Positions 17,774 to 25,452 of a stretch of DNA of 60,812 nucleotides are shown piece by piece; the stretch's first letter is position 1; each line of letters starts with the position of its first letter. The notes beneath the pieces were generated by a model that saw only the letters and a list, made by a program, of their open reading frames with translations, made no database searches and had not been told where the DNA came from. The translations under genes were made by a program, and so were the position numbers. The DNA is from an uncultured Roseiflexus sp. Lineage in GTDB: Bacteria > Chloroflexota > Chloroflexia > Chloroflexales > Roseiflexaceae. The stretch is taken from the NCBI GenBank assembly GCA_937935075.1, contig CALGYB010000028.1, forward strand, positions 1 to 60,812, in the 5' to 3' direction.

Positions 17774-17804
17774 CCCGAAGCCATGTGGCTTCGGGTTTTT
17801 GTTT
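17774..17804 (+). terminator. Intrinsic terminator of the FMN riboswitch
   Basis: CCCGAAGCC - ATGT - GGCTTCGGG (17774-17795) followed by TTTTTGTTT. It lies between the aptamer and ribX, so it is the likely regulated terminator. The 110 bases between aptamer and hairpin should hold the competing antiterminator, which I did not resolve. Confidence 0.88.
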
Positions 17805-17911
17805 CACACAATCTGGCCTGTTGCCGGCGCAGGTTCGGATCTGTGTGCGGCAGCCTGCTCCCGTCACCTTCCCCCATCTCCCCCTGCCTCGTATCACATG
17901 CGAGGTGTCTC

Positions 17912-18739
17912 ATGGTCAACGAACAACATCTGCCGCTGCGATCCGACCGATCGCTCCGAATAACCGCCAGGACTGTACGCCGACGCTCCGCGCGTCTGCC
18001 GGTCTGGTTGAACCTGACGCTGGCGCTGGTCATCTTCCTGATTGGCTGGCAGACCCTGGTGACGATCCAGAACTACCCGCCATTCATTCTTCCCGCGCCA
18101 ACGCTGGTGTTCCAGCGCCTGGCGACGGAACTTGCAGGCGAAACCTTGCCGCGCCATATCGCGGTCACCGTTTCTGCTGCACTGAGCGGTTTTGGCATCG
18201 CTCTGGCGATCAGTCTGTCGCTTGGCTACATGCTGGCGCATGTGCGCGCCTTTGATCGGGTGCTGACCCCGCTGCTCGCCGCCAGTCAGGCGGTGCCGAT
18301 TGTGGCGGTGGCGCCGCTCATTGTGCTGTGGGTCGGTGTGGGGATGGAGTCGCGTGTGCTGGTGGCGACGCTTGTAACCTTCTTTCCGATTCTGAGCGCA
18401 ACCATTGTCGCATTCCGCAGCGTTCCGCGCGAGTTGATCGACATGGCGCGGATCAGTGGCGCGAACCGCTGGCATCTGCTGCGCTATGTGGAATTGCCGC
18501 TGGCGCTGCCGGGCATCTTCGGCGGCGTCAAAGCCGGGCTGGCTCTGGCGACGACCGGCGCGGTCGTTGGCGAGTTCGTCGGTGGGCGCGATGGACTCGG
18601 CGCGCTGATCAACATCGCGCGCGGTTTGTTCGATACGCCGCTCATGTTCGTGTCGCTGACCGTGCTGGCGGGTATCACGCTGATCCTGTTCCTGATCGCG
18701 CTGGTGATTGAACGCCTGTTGATTACCTGGGAGGCATAA
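17912..18739 (+). CDS. ribX: Riboflavin ABC transporter permease RibX
   Basis: A 275-residue inner-membrane permease of the BPD/SsuC-like class, with about six hydrophobic helices and the cytoplasmic EAA-type loop RELIDMARISGANRWHLLRYVELPLALP. Homologous permeases of nitrate/sulfonate/taurine systems look alike; the riboflavin assignment rests on the FMN riboswitch upstream and on the ribY partner, a combination known from Chloroflexi. The ATG at 17912 has GAGGTG upstream. ribY starts two bases after its stop. No ATPase gene is adjacent, so one encoded elsewhere must power it. Confidence 0.88.
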   Translation: MVNEQHLPLRSDRSLRITARTVRRRSARLPVWLNLTLALVIFLIGWQTLVTIQNYPPFILPAPTLVFQRLATELAGETLPRHIAVTVSAALSGFGIALAISLSLGYMLAHVRAFDRVLTPLLAASQAVPIVAVAPLIVLWVGVGMESRVLVATLVTFFPILSATIVAFRSVPRELIDMARISGANRWHLLRYVELPLALPGIFGGVKAGLALATTGAVVGEFVGGRDGLGALINIARGLFDTPLMFVSLTVLAGITLILFLIALVIERLLITWEA

Positions 18740-18741
18740 CG

Positions 18742-19785
18742 ATGCAACGCCTGGTTGTTCTCCTGATGCTGATGTTTGGGTTGATAGCAGCCGGATGTGG
18801 CGCAACGCCAGCCGCAGCGCCGGCCACGCCGGCCGCCGCAACGACGCCGAACGGGTCTGCGGCGCTGCGCCCGGTTGTGATGGGATTTCCGTACATTCCG
18901 AATGTCCAGTTCGCCCACTTCTACCTGGCAGACGCCAAAGGCTACTACGAAGCCGAAGGACTCGACGTGTCCTTCGACTATAACTTCGAGACCGACGTGG
19001 TGCAGCGTGTAGCGCAGGGGACGTTGCAGTTCGCGCTGGCGTCGGGCGACTCGGTGCTGCTGGCGCGCTCGCAGGGGTTGCCGGTCGTGACCGTGATGAC
19101 CAACAGCCAGCGCTTCCCTTCCGTGCTCTTCAGCAAAGCGGAAGCGAACATCACCACGCCGCAGGACCTGACGCGCGATGGGGTGACAGTTGGCATTCCA
19201 GGGCGCTTCGGCGCCAGCTGGGTCGGGCTGCTGGCGCTGCTCTATGCTGAGAATATCCCGCGGGAAGCGGTCGATATCCAGGAGATCGGCTTCACGCAGG
19301 TGGCAGCGGTTAGCGAGGGGAAGGTGACCGTGGCCATGGGGTATGGCAACAACGAACCGATCCAGCTCGAACGGCAGGGCATCCCGGTGAATGTCATCCG
19401 GGTCGCCGATTACTTTCCGCTGGCTTCCGACGGGCTGATCACCGGCGAGCAACTGATGACCGGCGAGTCCGACACGGTGCGTGGATTCGTGCGCGCGACC
19501 CTGCGCGGCATGGCGGATGTGATTGCCGATCCTGACGCCGCATTCACCACTGCGCTCGACTACATCCCCGAACTCAAGAACGCCGATCAGTCGACGAAAG
19601 ACTTGCAGCGCGCCGTGCTCCAGGCGACGCTGGAGTACTGGCAGAGCGACAAGACGAAGACCGAGGGGCTGGGGTTCTGCGACGAGACGAACTGGCGCCA
19701 AACCTACGTCTTTCTGCGCGAGAGCGGACTGCTGGCAACCGATGTGGACGTGACAAAGGCGTTCACCAATCAGTTCATCAAGTAG
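18742..19785 (+). CDS. ribY: Riboflavin-binding lipoprotein RibY
   Basis: A 347-residue substrate-binding lipoprotein of the NMT1/THI5-like fold. The signal peptide ends in the lipobox IAAGC, then an Ala/Thr/Pro linker, then VVMGFPYIPNVQFAHFYLADAKGYY and EGLDVSFDYN, typical of this fold. It should capture riboflavin (or a flavin precursor) outside the membrane and hand it to RibX. A GGAGG site precedes ATG 18742. Specificity is inferred from the FMN riboswitch and operon structure; thiamine-precursor binders share the fold. Confidence 0.88.
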   Translation: MQRLVVLLMLMFGLIAAGCGATPAAAPATPAAATTPNGSAALRPVVMGFPYIPNVQFAHFYLADAKGYYEAEGLDVSFDYNFETDVVQRVAQGTLQFALASGDSVLLARSQGLPVVTVMTNSQRFPSVLFSKAEANITTPQDLTRDGVTVGIPGRFGASWVGLLALLYAENIPREAVDIQEIGFTQVAAVSEGKVTVAMGYGNNEPIQLERQGIPVNVIRVADYFPLASDGLITGEQLMTGESDTVRGFVRATLRGMADVIADPDAAFTTALDYIPELKNADQSTKDLQRAVLQATLEYWQSDKTKTEGLGFCDETNWRQTYVFLRESGLLATDVDVTKAFTNQFIK

Positions 19786-19804
19786 ACGGCGGGATTACAT
19801 GAGG

Positions 19805-19835
19805 GGATCGAGGGGAACACCATCACCCTCGATCC
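19805..19835. terminator. Hairpin after ribY
   Basis: GGATCGAGGG and CCCTCGATCC form a perfect 10-bp stem with an 11-base loop, 20 bases after the ribY stop. No T-run follows, so termination is only likely. Confidence 0.4.
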
Positions 19836-19850
19836 ATTGACAGGCACGTA

Positions 19851-20116
19851 TTACTCGCCACGCGAATCGATGTCGAGCGGCAGCGCTTCAATCTCTGCAA
19901 TGAGCACTGGCAGATTGGGACGCTCAAAGCTTATAGTGGGCGCCGGGATGCGATGATGCTTGATATCAGGTGTACGTGCTTATGGTGCGGAAAGGTAGTC
20001 GCTAAGGTTGGATCCTGGGGATGAGGAAAGTCATCGTACCAATAGATCTTTTCATTGGCTCGGTACACTTCATAGCCATATGCAGCAATGAGTCTGCAAG
20101 AATCGACAACGTCGCG
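19851..20116 (-). pseudogene. Frameshifted DUF6516 (TumE-like) toxin remnant
   Basis: Reading the minus strand gives [21 protein letters not shown], then [13 protein letters not shown], where the frame shifts by one base near 19970 and continues as [20 protein letters not shown] and VLIAEIEALPLDIDSRGE before the stop at 19851. Joined, these match DUF6516 proteins, toxins of TumE-like toxin-antitoxin modules. A single missing C in a CCT codon explains the shift. The N-terminal start is also missing: the remnant runs in frame with the antitoxin-like gene upstream, suggesting an internal deletion. It is not expected to make a working toxin. Confidence 0.65.
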
Positions 20117-20344
20117 CTGCATCAGTTGTGCGTCATAAGCGCGCTTGCGACGCAACCATGTTTCATAAATGCCTTTCCATCAGCTGAAATCAGCGCGGGT
20201 CTTGTCATAATCGTCGTAGCGAGCGAGCCGACCTGCTGTCAGGGCAGTATAAAAATCCGCGCTGAGCACGCCATACTTTTCCTCGTAAAGAGTCAGGCGA
20301 CGCTCCAGGAGCTTCATCTCAATAACTAATTCGTGAATATCCAT
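20117..20344 (-). pseudogene. Antitoxin-like partner with a nonsense codon
   Basis: Starts MDIHELVIEMKLLERRLTLY and continues EEKYGVLSADFYTALTAGRL, the usual pattern of small helical antitoxins paired with DUF6516 toxins. After ADFS a TGA at 20180-20182 interrupts the frame, which then continues [20 protein letters not shown] as expected for the family; a C-to-T change in CGA would create this stop. The short 54-residue product might still be made. It lies just upstream of the decayed toxin in the same direction. Confidence 0.55.
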
Positions 20345-20494
20345 AGCGTACCTTATCTCTGTACAAGGTTTACCCGCCATGTACTTATCTGCGCCTGCCT
20401 GCGGATATCACCGATGAACAGTTCGCATATTCACGAGTTATAGATCACCGCCTGCCCGTTGTAAAGAAAGACGAAGTTGCACGACCCTGCATCG

Positions 20495-20523
20495 TTGACA
20501 TTGCGCCCGCCTCAGTGTAGGAT
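20495..20523 (+). promoter_or_regulatory. Promoter of the acyltransferase gene
   Basis: TTGACA (20495-20500), 17 bases, TAGGAT (20518-20523), with GATAAT overlapping three bases on. It lies about 60 bases before the start codon at 20581. The rest of the 236-base gap from 20345 shows nothing else. Confidence 0.6.
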
Positions 20524-20580
20524 AATGCAGCGGCGGCGCTCGCTGCCGCTTTCCGAGTCTATCCGCTGATATGAAGCGAC

Positions 20581-22041
20581 ATGCGAGTAGAGCAGACTAT
20601 GGCAGCGCGACGAACTGAGGCATTTTCCAGCGCCGACGCCGCGTGGCTACGGATGGAAGATCCGACAAACCTGATGATGATCACCGGCGTGCTGATGTTT
20701 GATGAGCCGCTCGATATTGCACGGCTCCATCGGGTTATCGAAGAGCGTCTCCTCGTGTTTGATCGCTTTCGGATGCGGGTCAAATCGGAGCGTTCGCCCA
20801 ATGCGCCGCCGGAATGGGAGTTCGACCCGTATTTCAACCTCCATGCCCATATTCACCGGATCGCGCTGCCTGCGCCAGGAGGCAAGCGCGAGTTACAGGC
20901 GCTGGTCAGCGATCTGATGAGCACGCCGCTCGATTTCAGCAAACCGTTGTGGCACTTTCATATTGTCGAAAATTACAATGGCGGCAGCGCCGCTCTCTGC
21001 CGGTTGCACCACGCTATTGCCGACGGGATCGCGCTGGTGCAGGTGCTCCTCTCGTTGACCGATGAGCAGCGCGATGTTCCGCCTGCTGTCGCTGGCATCA
21101 GGCGCAGAGAGGGTGATAACAATCCTATCGAGGCGTTCCTGCTGCCGGCCATCCGATCATTGAGCAATACACTGGCAAGCGCCGGGGCGCTGGTCAACGA
21201 AAGCCGCGAACTGCTGGAAGACCCCACGCGCATGATCGACGTGGCGCGCACCGGGTTTAGCGGCGCGCAGGCGTTGAATAAACTGCTCTTTATGCCTCCC
21301 GATCCGCCGACACTGTTCAAAGGAGCGCTCGGCGTCCAGAAACGCGCCGCCTGGTCAGAGCCGATCCCGCTTGACGACGTCAAACGTGTTGGCGGAATGT
21401 TTCGCTGTACCATCAACGACGTCCTGCTGAACGCGGTTGCCGGGGCGCTGCGACGCTATATGCTAGGCCGCGGCGCTATCGTCGATGGTCTCAACATTCG
21501 CGCTGTGGTTCCGGTCAATCTCCGTCCGCCGGGACCGATCACCAGACTCGGTAATCATTTCAGCCTGGTGTTCCTCGACCTGCCGGTGGGGATTGAAGAC
21601 CCGTTTGATCGCCTGCTGGAACTGAAGCGCCGTATGGAGGGTATTAAGAGTTCGCCCGAAGCTGCCATCGCCTTTGGCATTCTCAATACCATTGGCGTTA
21701 TGCCGCAGCAAATGGCGGAATTGGTTGTCGATATCTTTGGCAGCAAGGCGACGGCTGTTATGACGAACGTCCCCGGTCCGCGGCAGCGCATCTATCTCGC
21801 AGGCAGCCCGATCCGCCAGATCATGTTTTGGGTGCCGCAGGCGGGGCATCTGGGTTTGGGTGTCAGCATCTTCAGTTATGCCGGCGACGTGTTGATCGGT
21901 ATTGCGGTCGATGCCGGTCTGGTCCCGGATCCAGACACAATCGTCGAAGCGTTCCACGCCGAGTTCAGCGACCTGCTGCGCCTGGCGCGGATTGTCACCG
22001 GCGACGCAGCGCCCGAATATGCGCGTGCTGCGGGGAAATAG
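20581..22041 (+). CDS. Wax ester synthase/diacylglycerol acyltransferase-like protein
   Basis: A 486-residue protein of the WS/DGAT (O-acyltransferase) family. The catalytic motif HHAIADG (HHxxxDG) is intact about 140 residues in, and the C-terminal half has the family's NVPGPRQRIYLAG and VPQAGHLGLGVSIFSYAG segments. Members join fatty acyl-CoA to long-chain alcohols or diacylglycerol, giving wax esters or triacylglycerol storage lipid at the membrane. ATG 20581 is used; ATG 20599 is an alternative. The downstream lipoprotein gene starts only five bases after the stop. Confidence 0.88.
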   Translation: MRVEQTMAARRTEAFSSADAAWLRMEDPTNLMMITGVLMFDEPLDIARLHRVIEERLLVFDRFRMRVKSERSPNAPPEWEFDPYFNLHAHIHRIALPAPGGKRELQALVSDLMSTPLDFSKPLWHFHIVENYNGGSAALCRLHHAIADGIALVQVLLSLTDEQRDVPPAVAGIRRREGDNNPIEAFLLPAIRSLSNTLASAGALVNESRELLEDPTRMIDVARTGFSGAQALNKLLFMPPDPPTLFKGALGVQKRAAWSEPIPLDDVKRVGGMFRCTINDVLLNAVAGALRRYMLGRGAIVDGLNIRAVVPVNLRPPGPITRLGNHFSLVFLDLPVGIEDPFDRLLELKRRMEGIKSSPEAAIAFGILNTIGVMPQQMAELVVDIFGSKATAVMTNVPGPRQRIYLAGSPIRQIMFWVPQAGHLGLGVSIFSYAGDVLIGIAVDAGLVPDPDTIVEAFHAEFSDLLRLARIVTGDAAPEYARAAGK

Positions 22042-22046
22042 CATCC

Positions 22047-22697
22047 ATGGGTCGCTGGCGCATGGTTTGCAGATATCGACGCGCAGCACCGGCGCTCTGG
22101 CTCATTCTGACGCTACTGGTCGCGGCGGCGTGTAGCCGGGCGCCTGCCGTCGGCGACGCGACGATTGCTGCGACAACGGCGCCTTCGCCAACAGCCGGAG
22201 CGTCCTCCTCTTCAGGCGCATACCCGGCGCCAGAAGCAGCGTACCCGGCGCCGACGGTTGTGGTTGTTGCGCCATCGATTGGGGGAACAAACGCGCCGGA
22301 AGCAACGGTTGTTCCCGACGCGATTATTGAGATTGTTATTGGTGAGCATCGCCTGGAAGCCGAGGTGGTCGCCACGCCGGAGAAGCGGAGCGTTGGGCTG
22401 ATGTTCCGTGACGTTCTTCCCGAAAATCGTGGCATGCTCTTCGTCTTCGCCGGTCCCTACACCGGCTCATTCTGGATGCGTAATACGCGCATTCCGCTTT
22501 CGATTGCGTTCATCAGCCAGGAACGGCGCATCCTCAATATCGAAGATATGCAACCGTTCGATGAGATCACACAGCACGCTCCGCAAGGAGCAGCATTCTA
22601 CGCGCTCGAAGTGAATCAGGGATGGTTTGCAATGCGTGGCATTCAACCTGGCGACGAAGTCGTGTTCGAACTGCCGCCAGATCTGATCGTGAGGTAA
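22047..22697 (+). CDS. DUF192 lipoprotein
   Basis: A 216-residue exported lipoprotein. The signal peptide ends in the lipobox VAAAC, followed by a low-complexity linker containing the twice-repeated AYPAPE/AYPAPT. The DUF192 domain starts near residue 100 with IEIVIGEHRLEAEVVATPE, then RSVGLMFRD, GMLFVF and SFWMRNTRIPLSIAFI. DUF192 is a small beta-rich domain of unknown function, found alone and exported in many bacteria. The gene begins five bases after the acyltransferase stop. Confidence 0.85.
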   Translation: MGRWRMVCRYRRAAPALWLILTLLVAAACSRAPAVGDATIAATTAPSPTAGASSSSGAYPAPEAAYPAPTVVVVAPSIGGTNAPEATVVPDAIIEIVIGEHRLEAEVVATPEKRSVGLMFRDVLPENRGMLFVFAGPYTGSFWMRNTRIPLSIAFISQERRILNIEDMQPFDEITQHAPQGAAFYALEVNQGWFAMRGIQPGDEVVFELPPDLIVR

Positions 22698-22716
22698 GAA
22701 CCGGCGAGGTGGTATC

Positions 22717-22917
22717 ATGAAGCAAGAGATTGATCCCCGTGAGAAAGCAAATGTTGTACGTCGTATGGTCCGATCAGGGACGGAATTGCCATACGAAAAG
22801 CGCGAGGCACTACTGCGGCTGCGTCAGCGCGTCGAGCAACTCTGGCAGAAACGCGAAGAAGCCCAGGCGAAGCGCACCAACGACTCCAACACAACGACTG
22901 AAACCCCCAACTCTTGA
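22717..22917 (+). CDS. Small hydrophilic protein
   Basis: A 66-residue protein, charged and mostly helical (PYEKREALLRLRQRVEQLWQ), with a Thr/Asn-rich tail and no recognised domain. A GAGGTGG site precedes the ATG at good spacing, and it follows the DUF192 gene by 19 bases, which supports expression. Its stop codon TGA merges with the heptad CCCCTAACCCCTAA that fills the gap to the converging gene. Confidence 0.55.
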   Translation: MKQEIDPREKANVVRRMVRSGTELPYEKREALLRLRQRVEQLWQKREEAQAKRTNDSNTTTETPNS

Positions 22918-22931
22918 CCCCTAACCCCTAA
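22918..22931. repeat. Two CCCCTAA heptads at a stop codon
   Basis: CCCCTAACCCCTAA sits between converging genes and overlaps the TAG stop of the minus-strand gene. The same string TGACCCCTAACCCC recurs near 24792. It belongs to the heptad family whose largest array lies at 34726-34921. Confidence 0.7.
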
Positions 22932-23296
22932 TTCGCCTGCCTGCCGACTGCTCCTGAACCGATCTTTTGCGCCAGTTCGTCGTTGGGGGTCTGGCGCAGC
23001 AGGGTCATCAGATGATCGGCAGTAATCGGTCCTTCTTCGAGCAGAGAACAGATCAGCGTCGCGCGCAACTCACGCATATCGCGCGCCACAACCCGAAACA
23101 TTTGCGCAAACTGTGCGTGATACCACTCGTTGTGTCGTCGCAATTCCGCCAGTTCGTCCTGGAGTTGCGCAATAAGGATGGTCTGATGATTGAGCGCGCG
23201 CTGCATATCGAGGAGTGCACTGGCAACCAGGCTCATCTGGTCAGGGGTCAGTGAATGGAAGTAGGGTGGAAGACCATTAGACAACTCGGATTGCAT
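22928..23296 (-). CDS. Coiled-coil protein of unknown function
   Basis: A 122-residue, mostly helical protein. A coiled coil (MQRALNHQTILIAQLQDELA and onward) is followed by a helical C-terminal part that looks like a small winged-helix or helical bundle (LICSLLEEGPITADHLMTLL). No family is recognised. The ATG at 23296 is preferred because GGAG lies seven bases before it; the frame stays open to 23353. On the minus strand TTGTGA, 18 bases, TATGCT lies upstream as a possible promoter. Confidence 0.6.
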   Translation of the reverse strand: MQSELSNGLPPYFHSLTPDQMSLVASALLDMQRALNHQTILIAQLQDELAELRRHNEWYHAQFAQMFRVVARDMRELRATLICSLLEEGPITADHLMTLLRQTPNDELAQKIGSGAVGRQAN

Positions 23297-23455
23297 AGGC
23301 GTCTCCGAAGAACATTGATTCGGACGCCCAGCGGGGCGCCGCAAGGATAGCATAGCACCCCTTCCCGGAGAGTCACAACGTGACCTTGGTACTACTTTGT
23401 TACAATCTGGTAAAAACCGGTCGGAAATAATCAGGATGCCGTAGTGACATTCTCG

Positions 23456-24136
23456 TTATCGGGGAATACGCCCGTGCGACGCCAGTGCATCAGCGGCGCG
23501 GGTGGTCTCCGGCAGGCGATAGCGGGTCACGCACGCCATGACGAAGTGAATTGCCGTCTCCAGCGAGACGCGGTGCCCAATGGAGACGTAGACCGGTCGC
23601 ACACCGGGTCGGGTGCGCACTGCTGCTCCTACAACTTCATCGTGATCGCGCAGCGGCGTCCATGCGCCGCGCACATCGGGCAGAGGACCGTAAGCGCCGA
23701 TCAGCACGGATTTAGCACATCCGATTGACGGCAGATCGGTGAGGACGCCGAGGTGGCAGGCGATGCCACAGCGCCTTGGATGCGCCAGACCGTGTCCGTC
23801 ACAGATCAGCAGATCGGGCGTAATACGCAGGTTTGCAAGCGCATCGAGCACAGCAGGCGCCTCACGAAACGAAAGGTAACCGGGAACATACGGGAAACTG
23901 ATCTGCCGACGTGCAACTGCATAATCAATGACATCCAGTGACGGAAATGCCAGCGCCACAACCGCTGCCAGCGCGCTGTCGCCGCTATACCCTGTATCGA
24001 CCCCTGCAACCGTGCGGATTGGTCCGAAGGCATCGTGAGTGATGACCTGCGCGCGTATCTGCTCCTGTATGGCGCGCGCCTCATCGAGATCGGCGGGCCA
24101 GGAATGATTGGCGGATGTCTTCATGGCTGCACCCAT
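23456..24136 (-). CDS. nfi: Endonuclease V
   Basis: A 226-residue DNA-repair nuclease that cuts near deoxyinosine in DNA. The hallmarks are present: AGVDTGYSGD with the first metal-binding Asp, FPYVPGYLSFREAP (the Pro-Tyr-Val-Pro-Gly wedge and Glu) and DLLICDGHGLAHPRRCGIAC with the second Asp. The length is typical. ATG 24136 immediately follows the TAG stop of the upstream gene, so translation is probably coupled; a second ATG at 24124 is an alternative start. Confidence 0.93.
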   Translation of the reverse strand: MGAAMKTSANHSWPADLDEARAIQEQIRAQVITHDAFGPIRTVAGVDTGYSGDSALAAVVALAFPSLDVIDYAVARRQISFPYVPGYLSFREAPAVLDALANLRITPDLLICDGHGLAHPRRCGIACHLGVLTDLPSIGCAKSVLIGAYGPLPDVRGAWTPLRDHDEVVGAAVRTRPGVRPVYVSIGHRVSLETAIHFVMACVTRYRLPETTRAADALASHGRIPR

Positions 24137-24604
24137 CTAATGACGCAGATCATCCGGCAGGCGTTCCAGCCACCCTGCATCCAGCACACCCCACAGCCCA
24201 AGCATGATTGCTTCAGCCGCGTCGTGGCGGAGCGCCGTCGGTCGCGGCGCACCTGACCAGGCGATGACTCGCCGCGCCAGCGTCTCGGCAATACGTTTTG
24301 CCTGATCGCCATTGCGTTGCTCGCGTTCGTACAGCAGCGCGCGCCGCCAGGTTTCGGCGCTGACCACGCGGACGGCCATGCCGCGCCGTCCGGCTTCTCG
24401 CATCCAGATATCCGCCAGTGGTCCGCCCCCTTCGATATAGACCCATTCCAGGTCCATCGGCTCAGCCAGAACGCCAGCGACGCCGCGCCGCAGGCGAGCA
24501 GCGCTGCCGAAATTGTGCGACCCATAGCGGCGCAGTTTGCCGTCGTCGCCGTACACAGCGAAGCCGGTGCGCAACCCCAGATCGATGGCCAGTAACGAGG
24601 GCAT
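24137..24604 (-). CDS. RuvC-like (RNase H fold) nuclease
   Basis: A 155-residue protein with the RuvC/RNase H fold: AIDLGLRTGFAVYG carries the first Asp, VYIEGGG the Glu, and RHDAAEAIMLGLW the C-terminal Asp. It may act on branched or damaged DNA, which fits the endonuclease V gene directly downstream. The start at 24604 is chosen because MPSLLAIDLG begins the domain; the frame extends to 24670, but a TATAAT box sits only six bases before this ATG, suggesting a leaderless transcript. Confidence 0.75.
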   Translation of the reverse strand: MPSLLAIDLGLRTGFAVYGDDGKLRRYGSHNFGSAARLRRGVAGVLAEPMDLEWVYIEGGGPLADIWMREAGRRGMAVRVVSAETWRRALLYEREQRNGDQAKRIAETLARRVIAWSGAPRPTALRHDAAEAIMLGLWGVLDAGWLERLPDDLRH

Positions 24605-24610
24605 AGCGCC

Positions 24611-24616
24611 ATTATA
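24611..24616 (-). promoter_or_regulatory. -10 box TATAAT giving a leaderless mRNA
   Basis: On the minus strand TATAAT is followed by six bases and then the ATG at 24604, so transcription would begin at or next to the start codon. No good -35 is seen. Confidence 0.5.
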
Positions 24617-24811
24617 GTCGAAGTCGCATGCAATTGGATCTTGACACACATGTTCCGGTGTGGTATACAAGAGGTAAGAAGGTTAGAGGTGTGAAGGTTG
24701 CGACGTTGTACCGCAACATTGCGAGGCGTTGCACGTTACCCGTTGAACGTTTCAGGTGGAAGATTGCAGGGTAGGAAGGAGTTCCTGACCTGTGACCCCT
24801 AACCCCGATCT

Positions 24812-24874
24812 GGTTCTCGGTTCTCAGTTCTTGGTTCTCAGTTCTTGGTTCTCAGTTCTTGGTTCTCAGTTCTC
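24812..24874. repeat. Nine heptads of AGTTCTC/GGTTCTT type
   Basis: Exactly 63 bases made of nine 7-base units: GGTTCTC, GGTTCTC, AGTTCTT, then alternating GGTTCTC and AGTTCTT, ending AGTTCTC. It ends 16 bases before the ATG of the next gene, on its sense strand. The rest of the 24605-24890 gap holds only the promoter above and a TGACCCCTAACCCC string. Confidence 0.92.
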
Positions 24875-24890
24875 TTCATGCAGGTACGAG

Positions 24891-25436
24891 ATGAACACAC
24901 TGGCAACGAGCGACATTCCCCAGGCAGATGTGTTGTGGCACGTGGCGCGTGTTCCAGAGGCGATTGTGCGCGGGCACACGACGCATGAGGCAATCGGCGC
25001 CTATCTTGGCGCAAAGGGGCAGCGTCAGGGTCTCTATTATGCTCAAGCGGCGCGCGTGCTCGGTCTGGTGGGTGAGCCAGAGGAGGACGGGACGGTGCCG
25101 CTGACGCCCTACGGTCGGGCATTTGCCCAATATGATCGTTCTGCGCAAAGCACCGCGTTGCGCCGTTTGTTACGCGAACAGGAGCCGACCCGCTCGGTCC
25201 TGCGCGCCATTCGTGAGCGCGGCGGCCTTGATTACGACGGTATTGCCGCTGTGTTGCGCCAGCTTGCGCCACTGGCGGAAAGCACGGCGCGTCGTCGGGC
25301 GCATACCGCCGCTGCCTGGCTCGTCGTTATCGGTCTTGCCGCCTGGCGCGACGGAAAACTCGTGGCTGTCAGCGCGCCGCCAGAGAGCATGGGATGGACA
25401 GTAGCGCGGCGCCGGGCTGGCAGCACCGCGTGGTGA
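24891..25436 (+). CDS. Winged-helix-like protein
   Basis: A 181-residue protein. The N-terminal half looks like a winged helix: THEAIGAYLG, then QRQGLYYAQAARVLGLVGEP and LTPYGRAF, a pattern found in N-terminal domains of restriction and repair proteins (DUF7226-like; tentative). The C-terminal half, ATLR-like with TARRRAHTAAAWLVVIGLAAW, may be a second DNA-binding unit. The ATG at 24891 has AGGTACGAG upstream; the frame stays open upstream through the heptad array, which is not likely to be translated. Function unknown. Confidence 0.6.
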   Translation: MNTLATSDIPQADVLWHVARVPEAIVRGHTTHEAIGAYLGAKGQRQGLYYAQAARVLGLVGEPEEDGTVPLTPYGRAFAQYDRSAQSTALRRLLREQEPTRSVLRAIRERGGLDYDGIAAVLRQLAPLAESTARRRAHTAAAWLVVIGLAAWRDGKLVAVSAPPESMGWTVARRRAGSTAW

Positions 25437-25452
25437 TCTCCCTGTTCGTCTC

